64,000 nucleotides of DNA from Terripilifer sp031921685 (GTDB lineage: Bacteria; Pseudomonadota; Alphaproteobacteria; Rhizobiales; Beijerinckiaceae): positions 1 through 64,000 of the forward strand of contig NZ_JAPDHU010000002.1 in NCBI RefSeq assembly GCF_031921685.1, read 5' to 3'. A program made the translations under genes and the position numbers. The stretch's first letter is position 1, and every line of letters starts with the position of its first letter. Below, piece after piece: positions 35,948-44,784 of this stretch. Below the pieces are notes generated by a model, which was not told the DNA's origin, did no database searches, and saw nothing but the letters and a program-made list of their open reading frames with translations.

Positions 35948-37060
35948 ATGGCCGAAGTCCCCCCGATGGCGATGAAGTTCCTGCGTCAGCGCGTCAGCCT
36001 GCGTCATTTGCGGCTGATCCTGGCGCTGGACGAGGAGCGCAGCATTACCCGCACGGCCGATCGCCTGTGCATCAGCCAGGCGGCTGTTTCCAAGACCCGC
36101 AGTGAAATCGAGAAGGGCATTGGCACGCCATTGTTCGAATGGCACGGCCACCGCCTGGAAGTGACCGAAGTCGGCCAATGCGTGCTGCAGTCGGCCCGCC
36201 GCATCGTGGCGGAACTCGAATGCCTCAGCGAGGAATTCGCGCTGATGAAGTCCGGCATGGGCGGCGTGTTGACCCTCGGCACGCGCACCATTTCCGGTCA
36301 GCCGTTTCTGTCGCGCGTCACCGCCGCTTTCAAGAAAGCGCATCCCAACGTGACCGTGCAACTGGTCGACACCGATCTCGAGACCTTGATGGAGCGTTTG
36401 TCGAAAGGCACGATCTCGCTGCTTTATGGGCGTTTCGATGCGACGGCGGCGGGCGCGGGTTTTGAAGCACATCAAGTGTTGAGCGATCGCATGCTGATTG
36501 TCGCCAGCCCCAATCATCCCTTGGCCAATGAACGCAAGCCCTCATGGGCCGAGCTGGCGAAACAGGCCTGGGTGCTGATTCCTGAAGGGTTTGTTGGCCG
36601 CTACGGTCGCGAGCATCTGGCGGCTGAACTGTCGCGTCATCAGCTTCCCTTCCCAACCAATCTGATCGAGACGCAATGTCTGTTGCTGACGATGAGCCTG
36701 TTTCAGTCGGGCGATTTCCTGACGATCCTGCCGGAAGGCGTGGCGGCGCAGCTTGAAATTCGCGGCATCGCCCGGGTTCTCAACACGCCACCAATCGGCG
36801 CGCCTGATTCCGTCTGTTTGATGTGGCGGGCGAACACCGCCATGCCGCCTGCCGCGCGGCGCTTCCGCGATATGGCTTTGGAACTGCTTCAGGCCGACGA
36901 ATTGCAGCGCCAGGAGGAGGAAGAAGGCTTGCTGAAGCCATTGCGCGGTGAGGCCTGGCGTTTCGAGGCCGTGCAGGGCGTTCGCCAGCAGGCTCATGCC
37001 GCGCCGGCCGCCACTCGTCGTGGTCGTCAGCGCAAGACCGCGCTCAGTGAATCTGCCTGA
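35948..37060 (+). CDS. LysR-family regulator with extended C-terminus
   Basis: This protein has 370 residues from the ATG at 35948, with AGAAGG about 9 bases upstream. The N-terminal winged HTH reads LRLILALDEERSITRTADRLCISQAAVSKTRSEIE. A LysR substrate-binding domain follows (LTLGTRTISGQPFLSRVTAAF, then DRMLIVASPNHPLA). Typical length is about 300 residues. Here the last 50 residues are an added Glu- then Arg-rich tail. It lies between the SDR and the M20 amidohydrolase and probably controls this part of the locus. Confidence 0.9.
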   Translation: MAEVPPMAMKFLRQRVSLRHLRLILALDEERSITRTADRLCISQAAVSKTRSEIEKGIGTPLFEWHGHRLEVTEVGQCVLQSARRIVAELECLSEEFALMKSGMGGVLTLGTRTISGQPFLSRVTAAFKKAHPNVTVQLVDTDLETLMERLSKGTISLLYGRFDATAAGAGFEAHQVLSDRMLIVASPNHPLANERKPSWAELAKQAWVLIPEGFVGRYGREHLAAELSRHQLPFPTNLIETQCLLLTMSLFQSGDFLTILPEGVAAQLEIRGIARVLNTPPIGAPDSVCLMWRANTAMPPAARRFRDMALELLQADELQRQEEEEGLLKPLRGEAWRFEAVQGVRQQAHAAPAATRRGRQRKTALSESA

Positions 37061-37160
37061 CACTTTCAGGTCCCTGAGCGGCCTTGCATGACATTTGGTT
37101 AGGCCGCTCGAAACTTCTTTTCCATTGTTGCGCTGGAGGTGCCGTGATTGAACCAAGGCA

Positions 37161-38642
37161 ATGGTTCAAGAGGGCGGCGTGGTGCCTGTTGCGACATCCG
37201 GATCGGCAAAAGAGTTCGCAATCGATTTCGTGGCTCGCAACGAGCGTGCCTTCATCACCCTGAATGATTCCATCTTTTATTTCGGTGAGCTTGGTGTGCA
37301 GGAAACGCGCACCGCCGGGCTGATGACGTCGCTACTCGAACAGCACGGTTTTCACGTCCAGAAGGGCATATCCGGTTTCGCGACCTCGTTTCTGGCCACC
37401 TATGGCAAGGGTGAGCCGGTCATCGCCATCCACACGGAATATGACGCCAATCCGTCGAACAGCCAGAAGTCCGGCGTGACGGAACGGGCGGAGATCGTCG
37501 CGGGCGCACCTGGACATTGCGAAGGGCACAATACCAACGCTGCCGTCATGATCGCCTCCGCTTTGGCGATCCGCTACGCCATGGAAAAATTCGGCCTGCC
37601 GGGTACTTTGAAAATCTTCGGAGCATCAGCCGAAGAACAATTGCTGAGCCGGCCCTATTTCGTGCGCGACGGTCTTTTTGACGATGTCGATCTGGCCTTT
37701 CACGATCATATCCTCGATGAGTTCGGTACCGACTACGGCATGATGCAGAGTGCCGCCGTCTCGGCTGAATTCACCTTTCGTGGCGAGGCCGCCCATGCCG
37801 CGGTTGCGCCCTGGAAGGGACGCGACGCGCTGGATGCAGTCGTTCTGATGGATATGGGGCTGGCACAACACCGCGAACATATGAAGCCGACGATGACGGC
37901 CCATCGCGTCATCACCAAGGGCGGCGAACAGCCCAATGTCATTCCTGCAATTGCCGCCTGCTGGTGGTATTTTCGCGATCCGACGGCGGAGGGCGCACGG
38001 CTTCTCTTCGAGCGCGCTCAGCAGATCGCGCAGGGCGCGGCGCTCATGGCCAATTGCGAACTCAGCGTCGATGTTCGCGCCGCTGTCTGGCCGGTTCGGC
38101 TCAATCAGACGATTGCCGAGGTGATCCAGCGCAATGTCGAAGCGGTCGGTATGCCGGTCTGGACCGAGACTGAGCAGGATTTTGCCCGAGCCTTGCAGCG
38201 TCAGGCGAAAGTCGCGGTAATGGGCCTGCGCCCCGCGGTGACGCCGTTCAAAGGACCGGCGGTCCAGATCGCGGCATCCAACGATTGCGGCGACGTCTCC
38301 TGGAAAGTGCCGATGGGACGCATCTGGTTTCCGGGCAATGTGCCGCATTTGCCGTTTCATCATTGGAGTGCTGGTGCCGCTCTGGCCACCTCCATCGCCC
38401 ATAAGGGCGGACTTGCCGGCGCGAAAGCCCTGTCGGGCGCGGTCATCGACTATCTGCAAGACCGCGATCTCGTGGCCCAGACCAAGCGCAGTTTCAAGCA
38501 GGAGATTGGCGACACAGTCTATGCGCCGCTGCTTCCGTCCGGACAGCGCGCGCCGGCTGATCTCAACCGCGCCCTGATGGAGAAATTTCGTCCGGAGATG
38601 GAAGCTCATTACCTCAGGCAGGAGCCTGTCTTCACTCTATAA
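37161..38642 (+). CDS. M20-family amidohydrolase (AbgB-like)
   Basis: This 493-residue protein belongs to the M20 metallopeptidase/aminoacylase family: IAIHTEYDANPS, APGHCEGHNTNAAVM (metal-binding Cys/His region), GASAEEQLLSRPYFVRDGLFDDVDLAFHDH, FRGEAAHAAVAPWKGRDALDA and the late HLPFHHWSAG. It matches the p-aminobenzoyl-glutamate hydrolase subunit B type best. Family knowledge: hydrolysis of N-acyl amino acids, carbamoyl amino acids or similar amides. It is 17 bp ahead of the first NodB-fold gene, so both are probably in one operon. Confidence 0.9.
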   Translation: MVQEGGVVPVATSGSAKEFAIDFVARNERAFITLNDSIFYFGELGVQETRTAGLMTSLLEQHGFHVQKGISGFATSFLATYGKGEPVIAIHTEYDANPSNSQKSGVTERAEIVAGAPGHCEGHNTNAAVMIASALAIRYAMEKFGLPGTLKIFGASAEEQLLSRPYFVRDGLFDDVDLAFHDHILDEFGTDYGMMQSAAVSAEFTFRGEAAHAAVAPWKGRDALDAVVLMDMGLAQHREHMKPTMTAHRVITKGGEQPNVIPAIAACWWYFRDPTAEGARLLFERAQQIAQGAALMANCELSVDVRAAVWPVRLNQTIAEVIQRNVEAVGMPVWTETEQDFARALQRQAKVAVMGLRPAVTPFKGPAVQIAASNDCGDVSWKVPMGRIWFPGNVPHLPFHHWSAGAALATSIAHKGGLAGAKALSGAVIDYLQDRDLVAQTKRSFKQEIGDTVYAPLLPSGQRAPADLNRALMEKFRPEMEAHYLRQEPVFTL

Positions 38643-38659
38643 ACGTGAGAGGAATATCG

Positions 38660-39508
38660 ATGTCGTCCAATCCCATGCGTTATCCCAGAAAGTGGGAATG
38701 GCCGAACCAGGCAAGGATTGCGATGAGCATCAACCTCGCGCTTGAGGCCTTTCGTTTCAAAAGCCAATATACGCAGGAAGGCCGACCGGGACAGGTCGAT
38801 CACTTTTCTCTCTCCTACGCCCGCTACGGCGCCAAGGCAGGCGTCTATCGCATTCTCGATCTTCTGGATGAGACGGGTCTGAAGGCGAGCATGTCGATCA
38901 ACGGCAAGGCCGCCGAGCTTTACCCCGATCAGATCCGCGCTGTCGCCGACGCCGGCCACGAACCCGTCGGTCATGGCTGGGAAAACGACATGCTCACCAA
39001 TGACAGCGATCCGGAACAGGAGCTGGAAGAAATCCGTCGCGTAACGAAGGCGATCACCGATGCCGCTGGCGTGCGCCCTGTCGGGTGGACAAGCCCGGGC
39101 AGTGCCGGCTCCAGCAATACACTCAATTTCCTCGCGGCCGAGGGCTATCTGTGGAATGGCGATGAGGCCGACGACGATCTGCCTTATGTAAAGACCACCA
39201 CCGGCGGCCCGATGGTGCTGCTGCCGCGCGTCAATACGCCGACCAATGATCTCAGCATCTGGATTGCCGGCAAGAACCCGCCGTCGGTGATCTGGGAGCA
39301 GTTCAAGGACACGTTCGACGAGCTTTATGCGGAAGGCCAGCGCGGTCATCCGAAATGGATCGAGATCGTATTGCACGCTCATATGGCCGGGCGACCAACC
39401 CTGATCCCGACCATCCGTAAATGCATCGCCTATGCCAAGCAGCATGAAAATGTCTGGTTTGCCCGCAAGCGCGACATCGCGGAATGGACGCTGAAGCGGG
39501 AAGGCTGA
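38660..39508 (+). CDS. NodB-fold polysaccharide deacetylase/cyclic amidase-like protein, copy 1
   Basis: This protein has 282 residues from the ATG at 38660 (GAGG 9 bases upstream). It resembles the PuuE allantoinase/peptidoglycan deacetylase-like branch: WPNQARIAMSINLALEAF, YGAKAGVYRILDLLDETGLKASMSINGKAAELYPD, HEPVGHGWENDM, GWTSPGSAGS, and the His motif IVLHAHMAGRPTLIP. Family knowledge: members in catabolic loci hydrolyse cyclic amides such as allantoin or imides rather than sugars. A close paralogue lies at 40094-40966, with an XRE-cupin regulator between them. Confidence 0.87.
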   Translation: MSSNPMRYPRKWEWPNQARIAMSINLALEAFRFKSQYTQEGRPGQVDHFSLSYARYGAKAGVYRILDLLDETGLKASMSINGKAAELYPDQIRAVADAGHEPVGHGWENDMLTNDSDPEQELEEIRRVTKAITDAAGVRPVGWTSPGSAGSSNTLNFLAAEGYLWNGDEADDDLPYVKTTTGGPMVLLPRVNTPTNDLSIWIAGKNPPSVIWEQFKDTFDELYAEGQRGHPKWIEIVLHAHMAGRPTLIPTIRKCIAYAKQHENVWFARKRDIAEWTLKREG

Positions 39509-39527
39509 GGGCGCAGGGAGCGAAACA

Positions 39528-40079
39528 ATGACAGTCGATGTCGGCGAACGCCTTCGGTTCGTCCGCACCCAAAAGAAAATGTCGCAACGCCTTCTGGCGA
39601 AGCGCGCGGGAGTGACGAGCTCAACCATTGCGATGATTGAATCCAATGAGGTCAACCCCTCGGTGGGCGCGCTTAAGCGGGTGCTCGACGGCATTCCCAT
39701 GGGGCTTGCCGAGTTTTTTTCCGTGACGGCTCCCGCCGACGAGCACCAGGCATTCTATCGTGCCAGTGAACTGGTCGAAATCGGCAAAGGCGATATCTCC
39801 TACCGTCAGGTCGGCTCCTATTCGAACGGCAACATGCTGCAGATCCTGAAGGAGACCTATCAGCCGGGTGCCGATACTGGATCGGTGCCCTTGCAGCATG
39901 ATGGCGAAGAGGGCGGGGTTGTCATTCGCGGGCAACTCGAAGTGACCGTCGATGGCGAGCGCTGCGTGCTCGGCCCCGGCGATGCCTATTCTTTCGAAAG
40001 CCGGCGACCGCATCGGTTTCGCTGCGTTGGCGCCGAACCGTGCGAGGTGATCAGCGCCTGCACGCCACCGACGTTCTAA
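39528..40079 (+). CDS. XRE-cupin transcriptional regulator
   Basis: This 183-residue protein has an N-terminal HTH_3 (RLRFVRTQKKMSQRLLAKRAGVTSSTIAMIESNEVNPS) and a C-terminal cupin (EEGGVVIRGQLEVTVDGERCVLGPGDAYSFESRRPHRF). The layout matches PuuR-type regulators of amine and nitrogen-compound catabolism. GGGAG lies 7 bases before the ATG. It lies between the two NodB-fold paralogues and is presumably co-transcribed with them. Confidence 0.93.
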   Translation: MTVDVGERLRFVRTQKKMSQRLLAKRAGVTSSTIAMIESNEVNPSVGALKRVLDGIPMGLAEFFSVTAPADEHQAFYRASELVEIGKGDISYRQVGSYSNGNMLQILKETYQPGADTGSVPLQHDGEEGGVVIRGQLEVTVDGERCVLGPGDAYSFESRRPHRFRCVGAEPCEVISACTPPTF

Positions 40080-40093
40080 TTCCAGGAGCATTC

Positions 40094-40966
40094 ATGGCAA
40101 AGCGTCCCCGATTTCCGCGCGAATGGAGCTGGCCCGGTCAGGAGAAGATCGCCTTCTCCATCGGCGTTCCGTTCGAAGCCTTCGAGAAGCAAAGTCAGGT
40201 CAATTTCGTCGCCAGCCGTGGTCAGCTCGATCGATTCTCCCTGTCTTATGGCGATTACGGCTGGAAGGCCGGTATCTGGCGCCTCATGAACATTCTCGAC
40301 GAATTCGGCCTGAAGTCGTCGATCTCGGCCAATGGTCTGGCGGCTGAACGGCATCCCGATATCATTCGCACTTTCGCGCAGGATGGCCACGAAGTGCTGG
40401 GGCATGGTTGGGCGAATGACGTCTATGCCAAGGATGCGACGCCTGATCAGGAGCGGGCGGAGATTGCCCGCTGCACGGCCATTCTCACCGAAACCACCGG
40501 GGGCATTCGCCCGGTCGGTTGGACCAGTCCGGGCTCCAGCGGGTCGGATGTGACCAATGAGCTTTTGGCGGAGCAGGGCTATATCTGGGTCGGCGACGAT
40601 GCCAGCGATGACTTGCCGTTCGTGCAACAGACTAAGTCCGGCCCCTTTGTTACGCTGCCGCGCACCAATATTTTCACCAATGACATTGCTGCGTGGATTT
40701 TCCCGAGTAACCCCACGTCGGTGTTCTTGGAAAACTTCAAAGAAACCTTCAATCAGCTCTATCGAGAGGGGCAGGAGGGCGCTCCCAAATGGCTGAGCAT
40801 CACGTTGCACAGCCATATGGCCGGCCGGCCCACTATGGCGAACACCATTCGGCGCTGTCTCGATTACGTGCGCCAGCACGACGGTGTCTACTATACGCGC
40901 AGTCGCGATATCGCCGAGTGGGCATTGCAGCGTGAAAAAGAGGCAGGGCGTTTAACGGCTGGTTGA
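40094..40966 (+). CDS. NodB-fold polysaccharide deacetylase/cyclic amidase-like protein, copy 2
   Basis: This protein has 290 residues from the ATG at 40094 (CAGGAG upstream). It is clearly homologous along its whole length to the protein at 38660-39508: YGWKAGIWRLMNILDEFGLKSSISANGLAAERHPD, HEVLGHGWANDV, GWTSPGSSGSD, LPRTNIFTNDIAAWI and ITLHSHMAGRPTMANT. The two copies differ enough (roughly half of positions by eye) to have separate substrates or to form a heteromer. It precedes the ABC importer genes. Confidence 0.87.
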   Translation: MAKRPRFPREWSWPGQEKIAFSIGVPFEAFEKQSQVNFVASRGQLDRFSLSYGDYGWKAGIWRLMNILDEFGLKSSISANGLAAERHPDIIRTFAQDGHEVLGHGWANDVYAKDATPDQERAEIARCTAILTETTGGIRPVGWTSPGSSGSDVTNELLAEQGYIWVGDDASDDLPFVQQTKSGPFVTLPRTNIFTNDIAAWIFPSNPTSVFLENFKETFNQLYREGQEGAPKWLSITLHSHMAGRPTMANTIRRCLDYVRQHDGVYYTRSRDIAEWALQREKEAGRLTAG

Positions 40967-41093
40967 GGCTGTGCCGACTTCTTTTCTGTTGTTGCCGAAC
41001 ACACCGCATGATCGACTTGATGAAGAATTTTCGTTCGGAACCGCAACCATGGCGCGTATGAGCAGGTTTGAGGCCAAAAAGACGAGGGACGCG

Positions 41094-41855
41094 ATGACGG
41101 CAATCATCGAGCTTGATCGTGTCAGCATCGCCTTCCAGAAAGAGGTGATCTACGACCAATTGTCGTTCTCGGTGAACGACGGCGAATTCCTGTGCATTCT
41201 TGGGCCCAGCGGCTGCGGGAAATCCACTCTGCTGCGGGTGATCGGCGATTTGCTTGGTGTGGATACGGGCAGTGTAACAGTTGCCGGCTTTCCAGCCGCG
41301 CAGGCCTGGCAGGAGATTGCTTACGTCTTCCAATCGCCGCGGCTGCTGCCCTGGCGCGATGCGGAAGCCAATGTCATCCTCGGCCAACAACTGCGCTTTG
41401 GCCGCGAACGTGGCGCCGACGAGATGCGTCAGAAGGCGCGCGCGCTCCTTGACCTCGTGGGCCTTGGCCGCGACACCCACAAATATCCGGCCATGATGTC
41501 GGGTGGCGAACGTCAACGCGTGTCGATCGCGCGTGCGCTTGCCGTCGACCCACGCATCGTGCTCATGGACGAGCCGTTCTCGGCGCTTGACGTGACGACA
41601 CGCCGGCGCATGCGCTCGGAGATCATTGAAATCTGGAAGAAGACCGGCAAGACGATTGTCTTCGTCACGCATGAGGTCGATGAAGCTCTTGAGCTGGCGG
41701 ATCGGGTTGTCGTCCTGTCGGTCAAGCCGACGCGCGTTCTGGAGACGGTAAGCCTGTCGATGCCGCGCCCGCGCAATCTCGCGTCGCCGGAAATGAACGC
41801 CGCGCGCATGCGCCTTACGCGCCTGCTCGGTGTTCCAGAACAGGCGGAAGAATAA
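41094..41855 (+). CDS. ABC importer ATPase (nitrate/sulfonate/taurine family)
   Basis: This protein has 253 residues from the ATG at 41094 (GAGG upstream); longer in-frame starts exist at 41049 and 40971 but read as non-family sequence. Walker A GPSGCGKSTLL, signature MSGGERQRVSIARAL, Walker B RIVLMDEPFSALD and H-loop FVTHEVDEAL are all intact. It belongs with TauB/SsuB-type ATPases. The cognate binding proteins and permeases follow directly. Confidence 0.94.
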   Translation: MTAIIELDRVSIAFQKEVIYDQLSFSVNDGEFLCILGPSGCGKSTLLRVIGDLLGVDTGSVTVAGFPAAQAWQEIAYVFQSPRLLPWRDAEANVILGQQLRFGRERGADEMRQKARALLDLVGLGRDTHKYPAMMSGGERQRVSIARALAVDPRIVLMDEPFSALDVTTRRRMRSEIIEIWKKTGKTIVFVTHEVDEALELADRVVVLSVKPTRVLETVSLSMPRPRNLASPEMNAARMRLTRLLGVPEQAEE

Positions 41856-41889
41856 AAACAGCGGAAACCGCGACAGGAAGGGACGAGTT

Positions 41890-42882
41890 ATGAAGATGCC
41901 GATCATACGAAGACTAGTGACGGCTTTCGCGTTCATGTGCGGTCTGAATGCTGCCACGGCGGCGGAGACCATTACATATGGTTCTCTGCCCGATCCTGGC
42001 TATGACGCCGTGGTCTGGGCCATTGAGAATGGCAAAGTCAGCGACCCAAATGTTACGCTGAAAATCGAGCGCGTTTCCTCCATTCCCGCGTTGATGCAGG
42101 CGGCGATGACGCAGCAGTTCAACCTGATGCCGAATGGCGTGCTGTCGCTGCCGCAAATGCGTGAGAGCGGATTGAAGGTCAAAGTTCTGAGCACGCTGCT
42201 CCGTTATCATCCGGAAGGCCACAGTGCCGATATCTGGGTCATGCCCAACTCGCCGTACAAGACGATCCAGGATCTTAAAGGCAAGACGATCGCGGTCGTT
42301 TCGGGTGAATCGCAAGTCGTTATCTCCGTCCGCTGGGCGATCAGTGAGCGATTTGGTATGAATGCCGATCTGGTTGGCGGCGATTTCCGCTGGGTGGAGA
42401 TGCCGCAGGCGCAGTTCGAGGCGGCGTTGCAATCTGGCCGCGTCGACGCGGCTCAGTTCAATCTCGTGCCGTCCTATTCCGCAACCAAGGATGGCAAATA
42501 TCGTTCCGTGCTCCAGGGATCGAAAGAGCTCGACAGAATGTTCGGCGGGCCGATGCCGTCGAATTTCCTTTTTGGCTATGAAGACGACATGAACAAGCGG
42601 CCCGATGCCTATGTGGCGGCGGGGAAACTGCTGAAAGCCTCGGCCGATTATGTACTTAAAAATCCGGACGAAGTCTTCGCCGCCGTGGCGCCGAAATACA
42701 AAATGTCCAAGGACGATCTGCAGACCTGGTTCGTGACCTATGCGCAAATGCCGATGTCCGTTGGGCCGACCGACAAGAGTGTCATGATGAAGGCCTGGCA
42801 GGTCGGCCTGAAGATGGGAATGTTGAAGAAAGTGCCCGATAGCGCCGACGAGCTGATGTGGTCAAAAGCGATCATGCAGTAG
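41890..42882 (+). CDS. ABC importer binding protein, copy 1 (NMT1/SsuA-like)
   Basis: This protein has 330 residues from the ATG at 41890. The signal peptide (about 1-24) ends at ATAAE. The mature protein resembles the NMT1/SsuA fold: GSLPDPGYDAVVWAIENG, STLLRYHPEGHSADIWV, LKGKTIAVVSGESQVV, and QAQFEAALQSGRVDAAQFNL. The next gene is a close duplicate. Substrate specificity is not deducible, but the family takes up sulfonates, nitrate, pyrimidine precursors and aromatic acids. Confidence 0.92.
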   Translation: MKMPIIRRLVTAFAFMCGLNAATAAETITYGSLPDPGYDAVVWAIENGKVSDPNVTLKIERVSSIPALMQAAMTQQFNLMPNGVLSLPQMRESGLKVKVLSTLLRYHPEGHSADIWVMPNSPYKTIQDLKGKTIAVVSGESQVVISVRWAISERFGMNADLVGGDFRWVEMPQAQFEAALQSGRVDAAQFNLVPSYSATKDGKYRSVLQGSKELDRMFGGPMPSNFLFGYEDDMNKRPDAYVAAGKLLKASADYVLKNPDEVFAAVAPKYKMSKDDLQTWFVTYAQMPMSVGPTDKSVMMKAWQVGLKMGMLKKVPDSADELMWSKAIMQ

Positions 42883-42939
42883 GCGGTCAATGCATTGGTT
42901 CATACGGAAAAAGAGAAACAGGACAGGAAGGGCTTTGCT

Positions 42940-43932
42940 ATGAACATGCCGATCATCAAAAGCGCTATAACCGGCTTGGCTTTCGCTTTCGGATTGAACG
43001 CAGCACTCGCTGCGGAAACCATCACTTATGGCTCCTTGCCGGACCCCGGCTACGATGCGGTGGTCTGGGCAATTGAGAATGGTAAGGTCAGCGATCCGAA
43101 TGTCACCATCAAGGTAGAGCGGGTGTCATCGATTCCCGCCTTGATGCAGGCGGCAATGACCCAGCAATTCAACCTGATGCCGAACGGCGTTCTGTCCCTG
43201 CCGCAGATGCGCGAGAGCGGCCTGCCGATCAAAGTGCTCAGCACTCTGCTGCGCTATCATCCCGAAGGCCATAGTGCCGATGTCTGGGTGATGCCGAACT
43301 CGCCTTACAAGACCATTCAGGACCTGAAAGGCAAGACCATTGCCGTGGTTTCCGGCGAGGCCCAGAATGTGATCTCCGTGCGCTGGGTCATCAGCGAGTA
43401 TTTCGGCATGAATGCCGATCTCGTGGGCGGTGATTTCCGCTGGGTGGAGATGCCGCAGGCGCAGTTCGAAGCCGCTCTTCAGGCAGGCCGTGTCGACGCC
43501 GTATCGTTCAGCAATGTGCCATCCTATGCGGCGACGAAAGACGGCAAGTACCGTTCGGTTCTGCATGGTTCCAAGGAACTGGAGAAGATGTATGGCGGCC
43601 CAATGCCGTCGCTCTTTCTCTTCGGCTACGAGGGCGACATGAACAAACGCCCGGATGCCTATGTGGCGGCGGGTAAGCTCCTCAAGGCATCGGCCGAATA
43701 TGTCCTCAAGAATCCTGATGAAGTGTTTGCGGCTGTCGCGCCCAAATACAAGATTTCCAAGGATGACCTGCAGACCTGGTTCCTGACCTATGCCCAGATG
43801 CCGCTGTCGCTTGGGCCAACCGATAAACAGGTGATGATGAAGGCCTGGCAGTCTGGCGCGAAAATGGGGATGCTGAAAAAGGTTCCCGCAAGCGCCGATG
43901 AGCTGATCTGGCCGAAAGCGATCGCGCAATAG
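42940..43932 (+). CDS. ABC importer binding protein, copy 2
   Basis: This 330-residue protein is about 85% identical by eye to the preceding copy, including the signal peptide and the leader sequence around the start (GACAGGAAGGG...). The differences are not spread evenly: a cluster changes DAAQFNLVPSYS to DAVSFSNVPSYA, a position likely to face the ligand in this fold. The duplication suggests two ligands sharing one transporter. Confidence 0.92.
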   Translation: MNMPIIKSAITGLAFAFGLNAALAAETITYGSLPDPGYDAVVWAIENGKVSDPNVTIKVERVSSIPALMQAAMTQQFNLMPNGVLSLPQMRESGLPIKVLSTLLRYHPEGHSADVWVMPNSPYKTIQDLKGKTIAVVSGEAQNVISVRWVISEYFGMNADLVGGDFRWVEMPQAQFEAALQAGRVDAVSFSNVPSYAATKDGKYRSVLHGSKELEKMYGGPMPSLFLFGYEGDMNKRPDAYVAAGKLLKASAEYVLKNPDEVFAAVAPKYKISKDDLQTWFLTYAQMPLSLGPTDKQVMMKAWQSGAKMGMLKKVPASADELIWPKAIAQ

Positions 43933-43977
43933 CGATCATCTTTTCATACCTCCATAAATCGCGACGAATTGCATCTG

Positions 43978-44784
43978 ATGTCGATATCGAGTCCATCGCT
44001 GCCCCCTGATCGACGATTGCCGACGGCGTTTCTCACGCCGCGGCGGTTGATCACGATTGCTTTCGTGCTCCTGGTGTTCGTCGCCTGGCAATTGTATTCA
44101 GCCCACATGCCGCCGGTGCTCATTCCGAGCCCGGCGCGGGTATGGGATCGGTTCGTCGAATTATGGACCGATCCGAGAAACCTCGCTTATGCGATTTCCT
44201 CGCTGATACACGTGACAGTGTCGGTGGTGCTTGCCTTCGTTCTCGGCGTCGCCATCGCGTTGCTGGGCTATTATTTCAACGTTCTTGACCTGGCGATCTA
44301 CAGCAGGCTGACGCCGTTTCTGAATTCCTTCTCCAGCATCGGCTGGGCTTTCCTGGCGATGATCTGGTTCGGCGTCAACGAAGGTTCGGTAATTTTTGCC
44401 ACCACCATCGTGCTGCTGCCGTTTGCCATCATCAATGCCGGCACCGGCTTGGGAGAGCTTGATCGCGAAGTGGTGGAGATGGGCCGCAGTTTCGGGCGCG
44501 GCGCGTTCAGGCAGACATTCTGGATCATTCTGCCGATGATGTTTCCCTATCTCTTTGCCACCATTCGTTTGTGTTTCGGCATTGGCTGGCAGGTGGTGCT
44601 GACCGCTGAACTGCTGTGCGGCTCATCCGGGCTCGGCATGCTTATCAACCTGGCGCGCCAACGCTATTGGACCGATATGGTCTTTGCGGTAGCTGCGCTG
44701 ATCTTGCTGGTGGTTTATCTCACCGACCGCGTCATCTTCGCTGCGATCCAGCAACGTTTGCGGAGGCGTTATGAGCTCTCCTAA
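43978..44784 (+). CDS. ABC importer permease 1
   Basis: This protein has 268 residues from the ATG at 43978; a TTG 9 bp upstream is an alternative. It has about six membrane segments and the EAA-like loop GLGELDREVVEMGRSFGRGAFRQTFWIILPMM typical of SsuC/TauC permeases. It overlaps the second permease gene by 14 bp. Confidence 0.92.
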   Translation: MSISSPSLPPDRRLPTAFLTPRRLITIAFVLLVFVAWQLYSAHMPPVLIPSPARVWDRFVELWTDPRNLAYAISSLIHVTVSVVLAFVLGVAIALLGYYFNVLDLAIYSRLTPFLNSFSSIGWAFLAMIWFGVNEGSVIFATTIVLLPFAIINAGTGLGELDREVVEMGRSFGRGAFRQTFWIILPMMFPYLFATIRLCFGIGWQVVLTAELLCGSSGLGMLINLARQRYWTDMVFAVAALILLVVYLTDRVIFAAIQQRLRRRYELS

